Of a stretch of DNA of 64,000 nucleotides, positions 42,232-51,005 are shown piece by piece. The stretch covers positions 62,001 to 126,000 of the forward strand of contig JACRPS010000008.1 in assembly GCA_016223085.1 (NCBI GenBank), given 5' to 3'. Made by a program: the position numbers and the translations under genes. The stretch's first letter is position 1; the number at the start of each line of letters is the position of its first letter. Under the pieces are notes generated by a model, which was not told where the DNA came from, did no database searches, and worked only from the letters and a program-made list of their open reading frames with translations. The DNA is from Chloroflexota bacterium (GTDB lineage Bacteria; Chloroflexota; Anaerolineae; Aggregatilineales; Phototrophicaceae).

Positions 42232-43527
42232 ATGCGCCGCCTATGGGTTCCTGTCACCGTTATCCTGCTCCTGCTGGCCGCCGCGCCCGCGCTGGCGCAA
42301 ACCGCCACGCCTCCCCCGCCCACCCCTGACGCCGAACGGCTGACCGCGCTGGCAACCCAGGTGGCGCAGGCAAGCGAAGCGGCGAAAGAAACGTTTGACC
42401 GCGCCATTAACATCCTCGGCATCTTTGAAGGCGTCGGGCTGGTGGTGTCGGTCATGAGCATTCTTGGCACGATTCTGGCGGTCGCCGCCGGCGTGATCGG
42501 CTTCCGGGGATTAAGCGAAGCCCGCGCCGAGGTGGAACAGTCGCGCCAGAACATCGAGCAGGAGCTGGCAGATGCCCGGCAGCAGTTCGAGACGGACATC
42601 CGGCAGGGACGCGAGGAACTGGAAAACGTGCGCCGGCGGCTGGAACAGAGCGTCCGCGAGCAGCGCGACAGCGTGATTCAGAGCAACGTCGCCATGTCGT
42701 TCACCGCGCTGGGTGAGCGCCAGTATCGCTCCAAGGATTTCAGCGGCGCGATTGACACCTACCTGCGGGCGCTGGAACTCGACCCCAATAATCTGATTAC
42801 GCACTATCGGCTGGGTTACGTCTACACCCAGTCCGGCCAGTTGGACAAGGCGCAGCCGCACCTCAAACGTGCGCTGGAACTGGAGCCGAACTTCCCGCCG
42901 GCGCTGGCGGCGCTCGGCTACGTTTACCGGCGCGTCGGCGAGAAGATGTCACCGGGGATGGAACGCGAGAAGATGATTAACCAGGCGGAAAAGCTGCTGC
43001 TGGACGCGCTCGACATTTCGCCCAAGCTGGTAGACGAGGACAGCGAATCGTGGTGGGGGTCACTGGGCGGGCTGTACCGCCGCCGCAACCAGGTTGACGA
43101 GGCGATTAACGCTTACGAACGCGCCGCCGAAGTCACGCCGCAGTCGTCCTACGCCTTCAGCAATCTGGCGCTGCTGTACATGCAGAAGCAGAACCGCGAC
43201 GCGATGCTCAAAACCTACCGCCGGGTGGAACAACTGGCGTATCACGAGGTGCAGGCAGAGGTGGATAATTACTGGGCCTACGCCGACCTGCTCACCTCGC
43301 GGCTGGCGCTGGGCAAGGTGAAAGAGGCGGAAGATACGCTGGTATCGGTGCTGGAAGTCGCTCCGCCGGAGTCGCCGTTTTTCTTCGACAGCCTACTGGA
43401 TACGCTGCGGCGGCTGGCGGTGGCGCTGGGAGACGACCAGAGCGGACACGTCCGGCGCACGATTGAGATCATCGAAAGCTACCGCGACCAGAAGGCCCAA
43501 CAGGACGGCCAGCCGGTGCCGGACTAG
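42232..43527 (+). CDS. Membrane-anchored coiled-coil TPR protein
   Basis: 431 residues from the ATG at 42232 (GGGGGA about 6 bases upstream). Signal-like helix 1-22, TM helix about 62-92 (VGLVVSVMSILGTILAVAAGVIGF), coiled coil about 95-150 (EARAEVEQSRQNIEQELADA), and TPR repeats about 155-330 (AMSFTALGERQYRSKDFSGA, YVYTQSGQLDKAQPHLKRAL, LYRRRNQVDEAINAYERA). It is a scaffold whose partner is unknown. Confidence 0.82.
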   Translation: MRRLWVPVTVILLLLAAAPALAQTATPPPPTPDAERLTALATQVAQASEAAKETFDRAINILGIFEGVGLVVSVMSILGTILAVAAGVIGFRGLSEARAEVEQSRQNIEQELADARQQFETDIRQGREELENVRRRLEQSVREQRDSVIQSNVAMSFTALGERQYRSKDFSGAIDTYLRALELDPNNLITHYRLGYVYTQSGQLDKAQPHLKRALELEPNFPPALAALGYVYRRVGEKMSPGMEREKMINQAEKLLLDALDISPKLVDEDSESWWGSLGGLYRRRNQVDEAINAYERAAEVTPQSSYAFSNLALLYMQKQNRDAMLKTYRRVEQLAYHEVQAEVDNYWAYADLLTSRLALGKVKEAEDTLVSVLEVAPPESPFFFDSLLDTLRRLAVALGDDQSGHVRRTIEIIESYRDQKAQQDGQPVPD

Positions 43528-43559
43528 TGGTTTACGACCAACACCCGGAATCACCGATT

Positions 43560-43781
43560 TTATGTCTCATCGGCAAACGCCAGCCCACGCGCGTGCAGTG
43601 CCTCGCGCAGCACCTGGAGCGCCTTTGGCCCAATGCCATGTAACAGTTTGAGGTCGGACTCGCGCACCTGGGTAAGCTGTTCCAGCCGGGTATAACCCGC
43701 GCCAGCCAGCGCCCGCCGCGCCGGCTGGCCCAGCCCCGTCGGGAAATCAGCTTCATGTTGATCCGGTTGTCTGGTTGTCAT
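43560..43781 (-). CDS. Small helix-hairpin-helix protein
   Basis: 73 residues from the ATG at 43781 (AGGG about 7 bases upstream), preferred over an ATG at 43805 that lies at the edge of the repeat hairpin. The sequence DFPTGLGQPARRALAGAGYT followed by RLEQLTQVRESDLKLLHGIG and PKALQVLREAL is a tandem HhH-like fold as in the RNA polymerase alpha C-terminal domain. It may bind DNA or act as an adaptor. It converges on the TPR gene. Confidence 0.75.
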   Translation of the reverse strand: MTTRQPDQHEADFPTGLGQPARRALAGAGYTRLEQLTQVRESDLKLLHGIGPKALQVLREALHARGLAFADET

Positions 43782-43808
43782 CAGGTTTCCCTCATTCGCC
43801 GGCATATT

Positions 43809-43858
43809 GCCGGAAGCTCAAGCCTCCGGCAGAAGCTAAAAGCCGCCTGATGGCGGCT
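43809..43858. repeat. Two-hairpin repeat element (GCCGGA/AGCC type)
   Basis: Hairpin 1: GCCGGA (43809-43814) and TCCGGC (43825-43830). Hairpin 2: AGCCGCC (43841-43847) and GGCGGCT (43852-43858). The linker GAAGCTAAA resembles the linkers of the 14021 and 48112 copies. Confidence 0.75.
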
Positions 43859-43986
43859 CAAATTAACCAATCGCCGGTAGTGCAGCCCGCAAGCAGCGGG
43901 CTTTCTTTCCCCTGACATTCATCCGGCTGTCTGCGGATGACCGGGACTGTTACCCCCACTTTCCATACAGGTGTACTGGGAGCAGC

Positions 43987-44358
43987 TTATTTGTCCCCGC
44001 GCATCATCACGCCCATCAGCAGGCCAACGACAAACGCGACGATGACCGCTCGCACCGGGTTTGCCCGTACCACGCGCACAGCTTCTTCGCCCATGTCTTC
44101 CACCGACCGGCTGTTGAGGTAGCTGGCGGCTTTTTCCAGCCCACGCGCGATTTCGTCGGCGCTGCGCTTGGCGTCATCGCCAGCATCGGATTGGCGCGCT
44201 TCCCGGCGGATGGCGTCGGCGCCGGTGTACAACTGCTTGACCACTTCCTTACGCACCTCGTTAGCGCGTCCACGTAGCTGGCGCTGGAGTTCGCGCAGTT
44301 CGCGTTGGATGTCGTCCGCCACGTCCTGCATGTTATCGGCCTGGCCGTTGCTTGCCAT
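43987..44358 (-). CDS. DUF883-like membrane-anchored protein
   Basis: 123 residues. An amphipathic charged helix (about 10-90, DIQRELRELQRQLRGRANEV) followed by a C-terminal TM anchor (about 103-119, NPVRAVIVAFVVGLLMGVMM). The layout matches the ElaB/YqjD/DUF883 group, inner-membrane proteins that in some bacteria bind ribosomes under slow growth. Sequence identity is low, so only the family shape is claimed. Confidence 0.75.
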   Translation of the reverse strand: MASNGQADNMQDVADDIQRELRELQRQLRGRANEVRKEVVKQLYTGADAIRREARQSDAGDDAKRSADEIARGLEKAASYLNSRSVEDMGEEAVRVVRANPVRAVIVAFVVGLLMGVMMRGDK

Positions 44359-44433
44359 TGTCGTCTACCCTCCAATAATTTCTGTAAATCTTAATGCTGC
44401 TTGTAGTATATCACAAAATACAAAAGGTGTTGA

Positions 44434-44502
44434 ACCGCCAAGACACCAAGAGCGCCAAGATTTTATAAAAAGGCTCTTGGCGTCCTTTGCAACCTGGCGG
44501 TT
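44434..44502. repeat. CCGCCAAGACACCAAGA inverted-repeat element with promoter
   Basis: Left arm AACCGCCAAGACACCAAGA (from 44434), right arm CTCTTGGCGTC...TGGCGGTT (44474-44502). The right arm ends on the first bases of a TATAAT box; see the promoter at 44478-44507. Confidence 0.8.
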
Positions 44503-44507
44503 ATAAT
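44478..44507 (+). promoter_or_regulatory. Promoter provided by the repeat arm
   Basis: TTGGCG (44478-44483), 18-base spacer, TATAAT (44502-44507). The ATG at 44516 is 9 bases past the -10, so the transcript would be leaderless or nearly so; no Shine-Dalgarno is seen. The -35 box lies in the repeat's right arm. Confidence 0.45.
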
Positions 44508-44515
44508 CCTCTCCT

Positions 44516-45823
44516 ATGTCTATTCAACTTTCTTCCAAACGTACCCGCTGGCTGATCGGCGGCGTATTTGTTTGTATCGTGCTCGTCGCGCTGCTGGCGC
44601 TCGATCTGCGTTCGCACGGCCTGATCTGGAACGGCCTGTGGTGGCTGACCGGCGAAGAAACGCCGCTGGCACAGGTGCGCGGCCTTGTCGAATACCTGGG
44701 CAATTTCACCCGCCCGCAGCCGAATACCGCGCCCGATGTACCAATTCAGCACGTGGACGTGAGTCCCTACGGCGTCAACACGTTTTTACAGAACGAGGTT
44801 GAACCGTCCAAACGCGAACGCCAGGTGCAGATGATCGCGGAGGCCGGCTTCCGGTGGATTCGCCAGCAGTTCCCCTGGGAAGACATCGAGATTCACGGGC
44901 GCGGCGATTTTGACGACCGCCGCAACGTGGACGCGGTCGGCGTCATCAGCGCGTGGGACAAATACGACAACATCGTTGATCTGGCGGAAAAATATGGCCT
45001 GAACATCATGGCGCGGCTGGACAATCCTCCGGCCTGGACTCACGCCAATCCCGATATTGGCGAAAAAGCGCCGCCGGATGACGTGCAGGATGTTGTCAAC
45101 TATGCCGTCGCCGTAGCGGAGCGTTACAAAGGCCGCCTGTACTACTACCAAATCTGGAACGAGCCGAACATTTACCCCGAATGGGGCAACCAGGCGGTGA
45201 ACCCCGAAGCCTATACCGATCTGCTGTGCCGGACGTACACGGCGCTGAAAGCGGTTGACCCGGCCATCGTCGTCATCAGCGGGCCGCTGTCGCCAACCGT
45301 GTCGCTGTCGGCAGAAAACCTCAACGACTTCATTTTCTTGCAGCGGATGTATGACGCCGGCGCGGGCAAGTGTTTTGACGTGATGTCGGCACAGGGGTAC
45401 GGCTTCTACAGCGGCCCAACTGACCGCCGCCTGCGTCCGATGACGCTGACCTACGCCCGGCACATCTATATCCGCGATATCATGGTGGCGAACGGCGACG
45501 CACATAAACCGATCTGGATCAGCGAGGCCGCCTGGAACGCCCAGCCGGAAGACCCGACTATCGTGCAAATCCAGTACGGCAATTTCGGCATCGTGAGCGA
45601 GGAGCAGGCCGCGCGGTACATGCCGCTGGCCTACCAGCGCGCCCAGGCGGAATGGCCCTGGGTTGGCGTCATTTTCTACTGGTTCTTCAAGCAGGAAGAC
45701 GACAGCCGCCGCAATCAGGCGTCGTATTATTTTCGCATGGTCGAGCCGGACTTCACGCCGCTGCCGGTGTACGAGAGTATGAAGGCATACATCACCAGGC
45801 AGCCGGGGACAAACGCGAAATGA
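44516..45823 (+). CDS. Membrane-anchored glycoside hydrolase (clan A fold)
   Basis: 435 residues. N-terminal TM anchor about 12-29 (WLIGGVFVCIVLVALLAL), then a TIM barrel. The acid/base is Glu216 in YQIWNEPN and the nucleophile is probably Glu337 in KPIWISEAAW, as in GH39/GH5-like xylosidases and related enzymes. It faces outward, tethered to the membrane. Its stop codon overlaps the start of the GT39-like gene (ATGA at 45820-45823), so it forms a translation-coupled pair that may process and build cell-surface glycans. Exact GH family and substrate are not resolved. Confidence 0.85.
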   Translation: MSIQLSSKRTRWLIGGVFVCIVLVALLALDLRSHGLIWNGLWWLTGEETPLAQVRGLVEYLGNFTRPQPNTAPDVPIQHVDVSPYGVNTFLQNEVEPSKRERQVQMIAEAGFRWIRQQFPWEDIEIHGRGDFDDRRNVDAVGVISAWDKYDNIVDLAEKYGLNIMARLDNPPAWTHANPDIGEKAPPDDVQDVVNYAVAVAERYKGRLYYYQIWNEPNIYPEWGNQAVNPEAYTDLLCRTYTALKAVDPAIVVISGPLSPTVSLSAENLNDFIFLQRMYDAGAGKCFDVMSAQGYGFYSGPTDRRLRPMTLTYARHIYIRDIMVANGDAHKPIWISEAAWNAQPEDPTIVQIQYGNFGIVSEEQAARYMPLAYQRAQAEWPWVGVIFYWFFKQEDDSRRNQASYYFRMVEPDFTPLPVYESMKAYITRQPGTNAK

Positions 45824-48060
45824 CAAAAAAAGCACAGAAGAAAAGCGTAACACAGAGGCACAGAGGTACAGAGGCACAGAGAAGTCGTCAGTCGTCAGTC
45901 ATCAGTCGTCAGTCAAAAAACGGTAGGGTGACGGCGGGGAATGTAGGGACACGATATATCGTGTCCCTACAACAATACCGTTTTCTTGGCGTTCTTGGCG
46001 TCTTGGCGGTTGTATCTTTCGCCTTTTACCTACGTTTTCATAACCTCGAAGCGCAGTCGTTGTGGAACGACGAGGGCAACAGCTTCGTGCAGGCGACTCG
46101 CTCGTTCGCGGACATCGCCGTCAATGCCGCGCGGGATATTCACCCGCCGGGTTATTACCTGCTGCTGGCGGTGTGGCGGCAGATCACCGGCGATACCGAA
46201 TTTGCGCTGCGGGCGCTGTCAGCTTTCGCCAGCGTGCTGACCGTCGCCTTTACCTACGCGCTGGGACGGCGGCTATTTGGCGCGTTTGCCGGACTGATCG
46301 CCGCGCTGTTTGTGACGCTCAATACGTTTAACATCTACTACGCGCAGGAAGCGCGTATGTACGCCCTGCTGGCGCTGTGGTCGGCGGCGTCACTATGGAT
46401 ACTGGCGAACATCCTTGACCCCTATCCCCCCACACGGAGAGAGGATGTAGGGACACGATATATCGTGTCCCTACGGCAACCGCAAATCCGTTGGGCGCTC
46501 GCTCTCGGCCTCGTTAACGCCGCCGGGCTGTACACGCAGTACGCCTACGCGCTGGTCATCCTCGCGCAGGCGGTGATGGTGGTGGTGTGGATAGTCTTCA
46601 GTCTTCAGTCTTCAGTCGCAAGTCTTCAGTCCTCAGTTCTCAGTTCTCAGTCAAAAGCAGCAGAACCGAAAACTGATAACTCAGCACTCAGCACTCAGCA
46701 CTCAGCACTTGGTAATTCTAACTCGGAACTCGGAACTCGGAACTTCCGCCTCAGCACTCAGTACTCAGTACTCAGTACTTTCTTTCTGGCGAACGCCCTC
46801 GCCCTCCTCCTGTTCCTGCCCTGGCTGCCGACAGCGTGGGCGCAGGTGATGGCATGGCCGAACACCGGACAGCCGGTTGGGATGGGCGAGGCGCTGCAAA
46901 CGATTCTTGGCTGGCTGGCGTATGGCCTGACCTTTGAGGCGACCGCGCCCGCCACGCTGCCCTACGTGCCCATCTTCCTGGCGGTCGGCCTCGCGCCGTT
47001 CCATGCGGCGCGTCCGCGCTGGGGGCGCATCCTGTTCCCGGTGATCGCGCTGCTGGTGATCGTCGGGCTGTTCCTGGCGCTGGGGTTGTTCCGCCCGGCC
47101 AACCTCAAATTCCTGCTCCCGGCGCAGATCGCCTTCGCGCTGTGGATGGGACGCACGGCGGACGTGATGTGGTGGGCGGCACGCACCGGGCCACGACCGT
47201 CGCCGCTGCTGATGGCGGCGGTGGCGCTCAGCTTTGGCGTGGTGCTGTTTGACGCCGGGCGCGGCGTGACTTTGTTATACGATGACCCGCGTTTCCAGCG
47301 CGCCGATTACCGCGCGATTGCGGCAGCGATTGCAGATGAAGCAACGCCGGACGATGCGATCATCCTCGACGCGCCCAACCAGGAAGAAGTGTTCCGCTAC
47401 TACTACAAAGGCGATACGCTCGTTTACCCCCTGCCGCGGGGCTTAGGCGGGGACGACGCGGTGGCGCGGGCCGAAGTGCGCGACATCATCGCCAATCACG
47501 ACCGCATCTTCGCCGTGTTCTGGGGTGAAGCCGAACGCGACCCCAACCGTGTGGTTGAAACGACGCTGGACACGGAAGCGTTTGAAGCCGGCGAAAACGT
47601 CTGGTACGGCGACGTGCGGCTGGCGCGGTATGCTGCGCCGGCTGAAATGCCGCCGCTGACCGAAGCAGGCGCGCATCTTGGCGACTCGATCACGCTGGAA
47701 GGGTATGCTCTCAGCAGCGACCATGTGCAGCCCGGTGAGGTGCTGCAACTTGAGCTTCAGTGGCAGACGGACGCGCCGCTGGATACACGTTACAAAGTGT
47801 TCGTACAGCTACTTGACGGCGGCGGCAGGTTAGCGACGCAGCGCGACAGCGAACCCGGCGGCGGTCTTAAACTCACAACCACGTGGCAGCCGAACGAAAC
47901 GATCACCGACCGGCACGGCCTGCTCATCCCCACCGATTTAGCTCCTGGCTCGTACACCCTGATTATCGGGCTGTACGATCTCAATAACCCTGCTGCTCGC
48001 CTGCCGGTAGAGGATGGTGATTATCTGGAATTGGGGGTGATTACAGTGCAGGATGGGTAG
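45820..48060 (+). CDS. GT39/ArnT-like membrane glycosyltransferase with repeat-derived insertions
   Basis: 746 residues. Multi-TM enzyme of the dolichyl-phosphate-mannose or ArnT-like class: RFHNLEAQSLWNDEGNSF carries the early Glu/Asp pair typical of the first luminal loop, then ARDIHPPGYYLLL and LFVTLNTFNIYYAQEARMYA. The C-terminal soluble part (about 600-745) is a beta-domain (LGDSITLEGYALSSDHVQPG). Residues 11-54, 210-218 and about 258-321 are translated from intergenic repeat families: TQRHRGTEAQR, SRQSSVISRQS, VGTRYIVSL (twice), RFLGVLGVLAV, and a Ser/Gln-rich tract. Start at the ATGA overlap; a GTG at 45961 within the palindrome is an alternative. Confidence 0.86.
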   Translation: MTKKAQKKSVTQRHRGTEAQRSRQSSVISRQSKNGRVTAGNVGTRYIVSLQQYRFLGVLGVLAVVSFAFYLRFHNLEAQSLWNDEGNSFVQATRSFADIAVNAARDIHPPGYYLLLAVWRQITGDTEFALRALSAFASVLTVAFTYALGRRLFGAFAGLIAALFVTLNTFNIYYAQEARMYALLALWSAASLWILANILDPYPPTRREDVGTRYIVSLRQPQIRWALALGLVNAAGLYTQYAYALVILAQAVMVVVWIVFSLQSSVASLQSSVLSSQSKAAEPKTDNSALSTQHSALGNSNSELGTRNFRLSTQYSVLSTFFLANALALLLFLPWLPTAWAQVMAWPNTGQPVGMGEALQTILGWLAYGLTFEATAPATLPYVPIFLAVGLAPFHAARPRWGRILFPVIALLVIVGLFLALGLFRPANLKFLLPAQIAFALWMGRTADVMWWAARTGPRPSPLLMAAVALSFGVVLFDAGRGVTLLYDDPRFQRADYRAIAAAIADEATPDDAIILDAPNQEEVFRYYYKGDTLVYPLPRGLGGDDAVARAEVRDIIANHDRIFAVFWGEAERDPNRVVETTLDTEAFEAGENVWYGDVRLARYAAPAEMPPLTEAGAHLGDSITLEGYALSSDHVQPGEVLQLELQWQTDAPLDTRYKVFVQLLDGGGRLATQRDSEPGGGLKLTTTWQPNETITDRHGLLIPTDLAPGSYTLIIGLYDLNNPAARLPVEDGDYLELGVITVQDG
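45849..45882. repeat. ACACAGAGGCACAGAGG arm inside coding DNA
   Basis: AACACAGAGGCACAGAGG and its continuation match the left arm of 11205-11236; only one arm is present, and it encodes TQRHRGTEAQRS. Confidence 0.8.
45943..45970. repeat. GTAGGG palindrome, in-frame coding copy 1
   Basis: Perfect 28-base palindrome, identical to 787-814, encoding VGTRYIVSL (residues 42-50) of the GT39-like protein. Confidence 0.92.
45980..46009. repeat. Right arm of CCGCCAAG element in coding DNA
   Basis: TTTTCTTGGCGTTCTTGGCG and the following TCTTGGCGG match the right arms of 33908-33927 and 44474-44502 and encode RFLGVLGVLA, the start of the first TM helix of the GT39-like protein. Confidence 0.75.
46447..46474. 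repeat. GTAGGG palindrome, in-frame coding copy 2
   Basis: Perfect 28-base palindrome, identical to 787-814, encoding VGTRYIVSL (residues 210-218) in a loop between TM helices. Confidence 0.92.
46593..46780. repeat. CTTCAGT/ACTCAGC/TCGGAAC tandem tract in coding DNA
   Basis: Repeated 7- and 8-base units: GTCTTCA x3-4, GTTCTCA, CACTCAG x3, ACTCGGA x3, TACTCAG x3. ACCGAAAACTGATAACT within it also occurs between genes at 61058-61076. It encodes about 64 Ser/Gln/Thr-rich residues in frame. Confidence 0.8.
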
Positions 48061-48111
48061 GAACAGGGCGAGAGGCTCCATATGCACCAGGATAAGGCTA
48101 GGGTTGGCCGC

Positions 48112-48168
48112 GCCGGACGCTGAAAGCCGTCCGGCTGAACGGCAAAAGCCACCTGAAGGCGGCTGGAA
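48112..48168. repeat. Two-hairpin repeat element (GCCGGACG/AGCC type)
   Basis: GCCGGACG (48112-48119) with CGTCCGGC (48128-48135), then AGCCACCT (48147-48154) with AGGCGGCT (48157-48164). Nearly identical to 14021-14078. It lies in the 244-base gap after the GT39-like gene, which holds nothing else recognisable. Confidence 0.8.
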
Positions 48169-48304
48169 AAACGGGGTTAGTTCACTTTTAGCCCGTACGG
48201 TAGCCAAATAAACACCTCATGAGCATGGGTTGACTCCTCTCCGCTACTGGACATACAATACCTGTACAATATGTGAACAATTAACCCGGACGAGGGAATG
48301 AACC

Positions 48305-49231
48305 ATGCGCGTGATTATTACGGGTGGAACAGGCTTGATTGGCAGGCCGCTGGCGGCTGATCTGGTGCAACACGGGTACGAGGTGATCGTGCTCAGCCGC
48401 AACCCTGAGCGTGCGACGGGACTGCCGCCGGGGGTGCGTGTCGAACGCTGGGACGCCCGATCGGCGGCAGGGTGGGGACAGCTGGCAGATGGCGCTCAGG
48501 CAATCATCAACCTGGCTGGTGAAAACATCGGTGGCAACCGCTTCCTGCCTGACCGCTGGACGCCGGAGCGCAAGCAGCGCATTCTGGAAAGCCGCCAGAA
48601 CGCGGGCAAGGCGGTGGTGGAAGCGGTAGCGCAGGCGCGCATCAAGCCGGAAGTCGTGATTCAGATGTCCGGCGTGGATTATTACCCGCCGGACAATACC
48701 CGCCGGATGACCGAAGACTCGCCCGGCGCCAGCACTTTTCTCGGCAACGTCGTAAAAGAATGGGAAGCCTCCACCGCGCCGGTGGAAGCGATGGGTGTGC
48801 GGCGCTGCGTCCTCCGTACCGGCGTGGTGCTGACGAAGGCGGGTGGCGTGCTGCCGCGCCTGGCGCTGCCGTATAAGCTGTTCGTCGGCGGGCCGATTGG
48901 CAGCGGTAAACAGCCGCTGCCCTGGGTGGCGCTGGACGATGTACTGGCAGCCATACGTTTTATGATCGAAACGCCTGGAGCGCGTGGGGTATATAATCTG
49001 GTAGCGCCGGAGCAGGTGACAAACGCCGAGTTCGGGCAGGTGCTGGGGCGGGTGCTGGGACGACCATCGCTGCTGCCCGCGCCAGCGTTTGCTTTCAGGC
49101 TGGCCTTCGGCGAAGTCGCGGCGCTGGTGCTGGAAGGCCGCTTTGTCCAGCCCAAACGCGTGCAGGAAGCCGGTTTTCAGTTTCAGTACCCTACGCTGGA
49201 GGCCGCCTTGCGTCACCTTTACAGCAAGTGA
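48305..49231 (+). CDS. TIGR01777-type NAD(P)-dependent epimerase
   Basis: 308 residues. Extended short-chain dehydrogenase fold with GGTGLIG (7-13), [13 protein letters not shown] and ILESR motifs typical of the TIGR01777/YfcH group, and the C-terminal domain (about 235-300) with [13 protein letters not shown]...[11 protein letters not shown]. Function of the group is poorly defined; NAD(P)H-dependent modification of a nucleotide sugar is the usual suggestion. Cytoplasmic. No operon partner is obvious; the next gene starts 100 bases later. Confidence 0.9.
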   Translation: MRVIITGGTGLIGRPLAADLVQHGYEVIVLSRNPERATGLPPGVRVERWDARSAAGWGQLADGAQAIINLAGENIGGNRFLPDRWTPERKQRILESRQNAGKAVVEAVAQARIKPEVVIQMSGVDYYPPDNTRRMTEDSPGASTFLGNVVKEWEASTAPVEAMGVRRCVLRTGVVLTKAGGVLPRLALPYKLFVGGPIGSGKQPLPWVALDDVLAAIRFMIETPGARGVYNLVAPEQVTNAEFGQVLGRVLGRPSLLPAPAFAFRLAFGEVAALVLEGRFVQPKRVQEAGFQFQYPTLEAALRHLYSK

Positions 49232-49334
49232 TGCGTGGAAAGGGATGAGTAAGAATCATCAAACACTCATCCCTCGTCCCGCATCCCGCATCCCTTCTAC
49301 GCTACAATTCGGCGCGGTTGTGAAAGGACGAACC

Positions 49335-50669
49335 ATGCGCCGATGGATGCTGCTGTTACTGGCTGCGCTGGTGGGAATTCAGATGGTCAACGCCCAGGAT
49401 AATGGGCTGGTCACACAGGATGTTACGGTTATCCCGGAAGTAGATGGATACGGCCAGACTGTGCTGGTCGCCGAAGGGCTGCTGGTCAACCAGAGTGGCG
49501 ACGCTTATACCAACATTACGCTGCTGGCGGAAGTGTATGACGCAGATAATACGCTGATCGGCGAAGGCATCGGTTATCCAGTGAACGCCTGTCTCGCCGG
49601 GCTGCTGCCGGACTTCACCCTCCAGCCGGATGCATCGCAGCCGTTCGCCGTGACACTCGAATTGTACGAGGGTGATGCCGAAGCCATCCAACGCGTCGAA
49701 ATACTCGCGCAGGCGGAAGCAACCGACCCGCAGCCCGACGACGCCGCGCCGATTTTGAACGTCGTGCCGGTGACACGACGCGAAGTCGTCAGCGTCGAAT
49801 GGATTGACAGGGACAATCTGCGTTACGGCACGGGCTGCTGGCGTGACCTGTTCACCCGCTGGGACTGGTACGAATACAACGTGGCGCAGGACAGCGAAAC
49901 ACCGATCACCCATCCCAAAACCGAATTTGTCGAGCGCGAGGCGATGCACCAGCAGGTTGGTCTGACCGATCCGGCGCTGCTCAACCGGTCGTTCATGAGC
50001 TTCGACCCCAACGGGCGGCGCATGGTTTACCAGAACGAACTGAATACCATCATCACCGCCGAACCGGACGGCTCATTTAAGCGGGTGCTGTACGAAGGGC
50101 TGGCGAACCGCACCCTGCAGGGCATCTACTGGCTGGCGCAGCCGGGGCGCTTCCTGGCCTACTACTACGGCGCATTTGGCGACCCGGTGATCTACTTCAC
50201 GGCGGACGTGGATGGCCAAACCCTGGGCGAACCGCCGGAGGAAACGATTCCATCGCTGATCGTACCGGGCGCGAACCCCGACGGCACGCGGCTGGTGCTG
50301 GCAGTTGAGCAGGAGGGGCGGGCCGGCTATTACCTCAAACGCATGGCGTTTAAGGAACTCGACCCGCTGTTCACCATGACGCCGCCGGGCAACAACTGGC
50401 CGGCCCCGCTATGGCGCGTGGATGAAGCCACCAACACCACGTCTATCTACGTGGCGCTGCCGATTGACGGCCAGCCGCGCCTGCACTGCTTTAACCTGCA
50501 AACGCGCGCACTGCATGAGCTGATGCCGCTGCCGCTGCAACTGGCAGACGACGAGCGCGCCCGCTGGTGGCTGTCGCCGGACAATGCCCGGATTGCGCTG
50601 GCGGCTAACGGCGTCAACGGCGGCCTGTGGTTGATCGAACTGGACGCACCGGGGCAAACGTGCGAGTGA
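49335..50669 (+). CDS. Secreted protein with TolB-like C-terminal region
   Basis: 444 residues from the ATG at 49335 (AAAGGA about 8 bases upstream); the longer frame overlapping the epimerase is rejected. Signal peptide 1-20 (MRRWMLLLLAALVGIQMVNA). Residues about 22-120 form a FxLYD-like beta domain (AEGLLVNQSGDAYTNITLLA, EVYDADNTLIGEG); about 150-440 resembles a beta-propeller (SFDPNGRRMVYQ, SPDNARIALAANG). No enzyme motif. Extracellular binding role presumed. Confidence 0.78.
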   Translation: MRRWMLLLLAALVGIQMVNAQDNGLVTQDVTVIPEVDGYGQTVLVAEGLLVNQSGDAYTNITLLAEVYDADNTLIGEGIGYPVNACLAGLLPDFTLQPDASQPFAVTLELYEGDAEAIQRVEILAQAEATDPQPDDAAPILNVVPVTRREVVSVEWIDRDNLRYGTGCWRDLFTRWDWYEYNVAQDSETPITHPKTEFVEREAMHQQVGLTDPALLNRSFMSFDPNGRRMVYQNELNTIITAEPDGSFKRVLYEGLANRTLQGIYWLAQPGRFLAYYYGAFGDPVIYFTADVDGQTLGEPPEETIPSLIVPGANPDGTRLVLAVEQEGRAGYYLKRMAFKELDPLFTMTPPGNNWPAPLWRVDEATNTTSIYVALPIDGQPRLHCFNLQTRALHELMPLPLQLADDERARWWLSPDNARIALAANGVNGGLWLIELDAPGQTCE

Positions 50670-51005
50670 TAGCTAGCCAGCCGTGCGGTTGCAACATCCG
50701 GCGTCGGCAGCACGGATATCATCGTTGAACCACCGCCCGAACATTATCCAGCGTTGACTTTGTTTCAAAAGCCACTATGATTATAAACACTGTAGGGGCG
50801 GGTTTGAAACCCGCCCCTACGTGATTACTGACCCCGAATTTCACACCGCTTCGAACCGTTCTGTAAGGTTGTGAGTATTGAGCACAGCATACTGCCGCCA
50901 TGTTGTTCATGCAATTTTTGCATTTTGAGCGGAAGTGTGGACAATTACGACACATTATTTCCAAAAAACCTCTTGCCAGTTCCTAAGTGTTGGGAGGAAA
51001 AGAAT
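50670..51005 (+). other. 336-base region upstream of ABC ATPase genes
   Basis: No gene. It contains a GTAGGG-family palindrome (50792-50820) and an inverted repeat ATGCAA-TTT-TTGCAT (50909-50923), which might be an operator for the downstream ATPase genes. No -10/-35 pair is convincing. Confidence 0.6.
50792..50820. repeat. GTAGGG-family palindrome, GCGGGTTT core
   Basis: GTAGGGGCGGGTTT, one central G, then the exact reverse complement. The ends match the family but the core is different from the ACACG type. Confidence 0.88.

Noticed and set aside
46593-46780. Possible CRISPR array
   Set aside because: Repeat units are only 7-8 bases, contiguous and translated in frame; there are no spacers of constant length and no cas genes.
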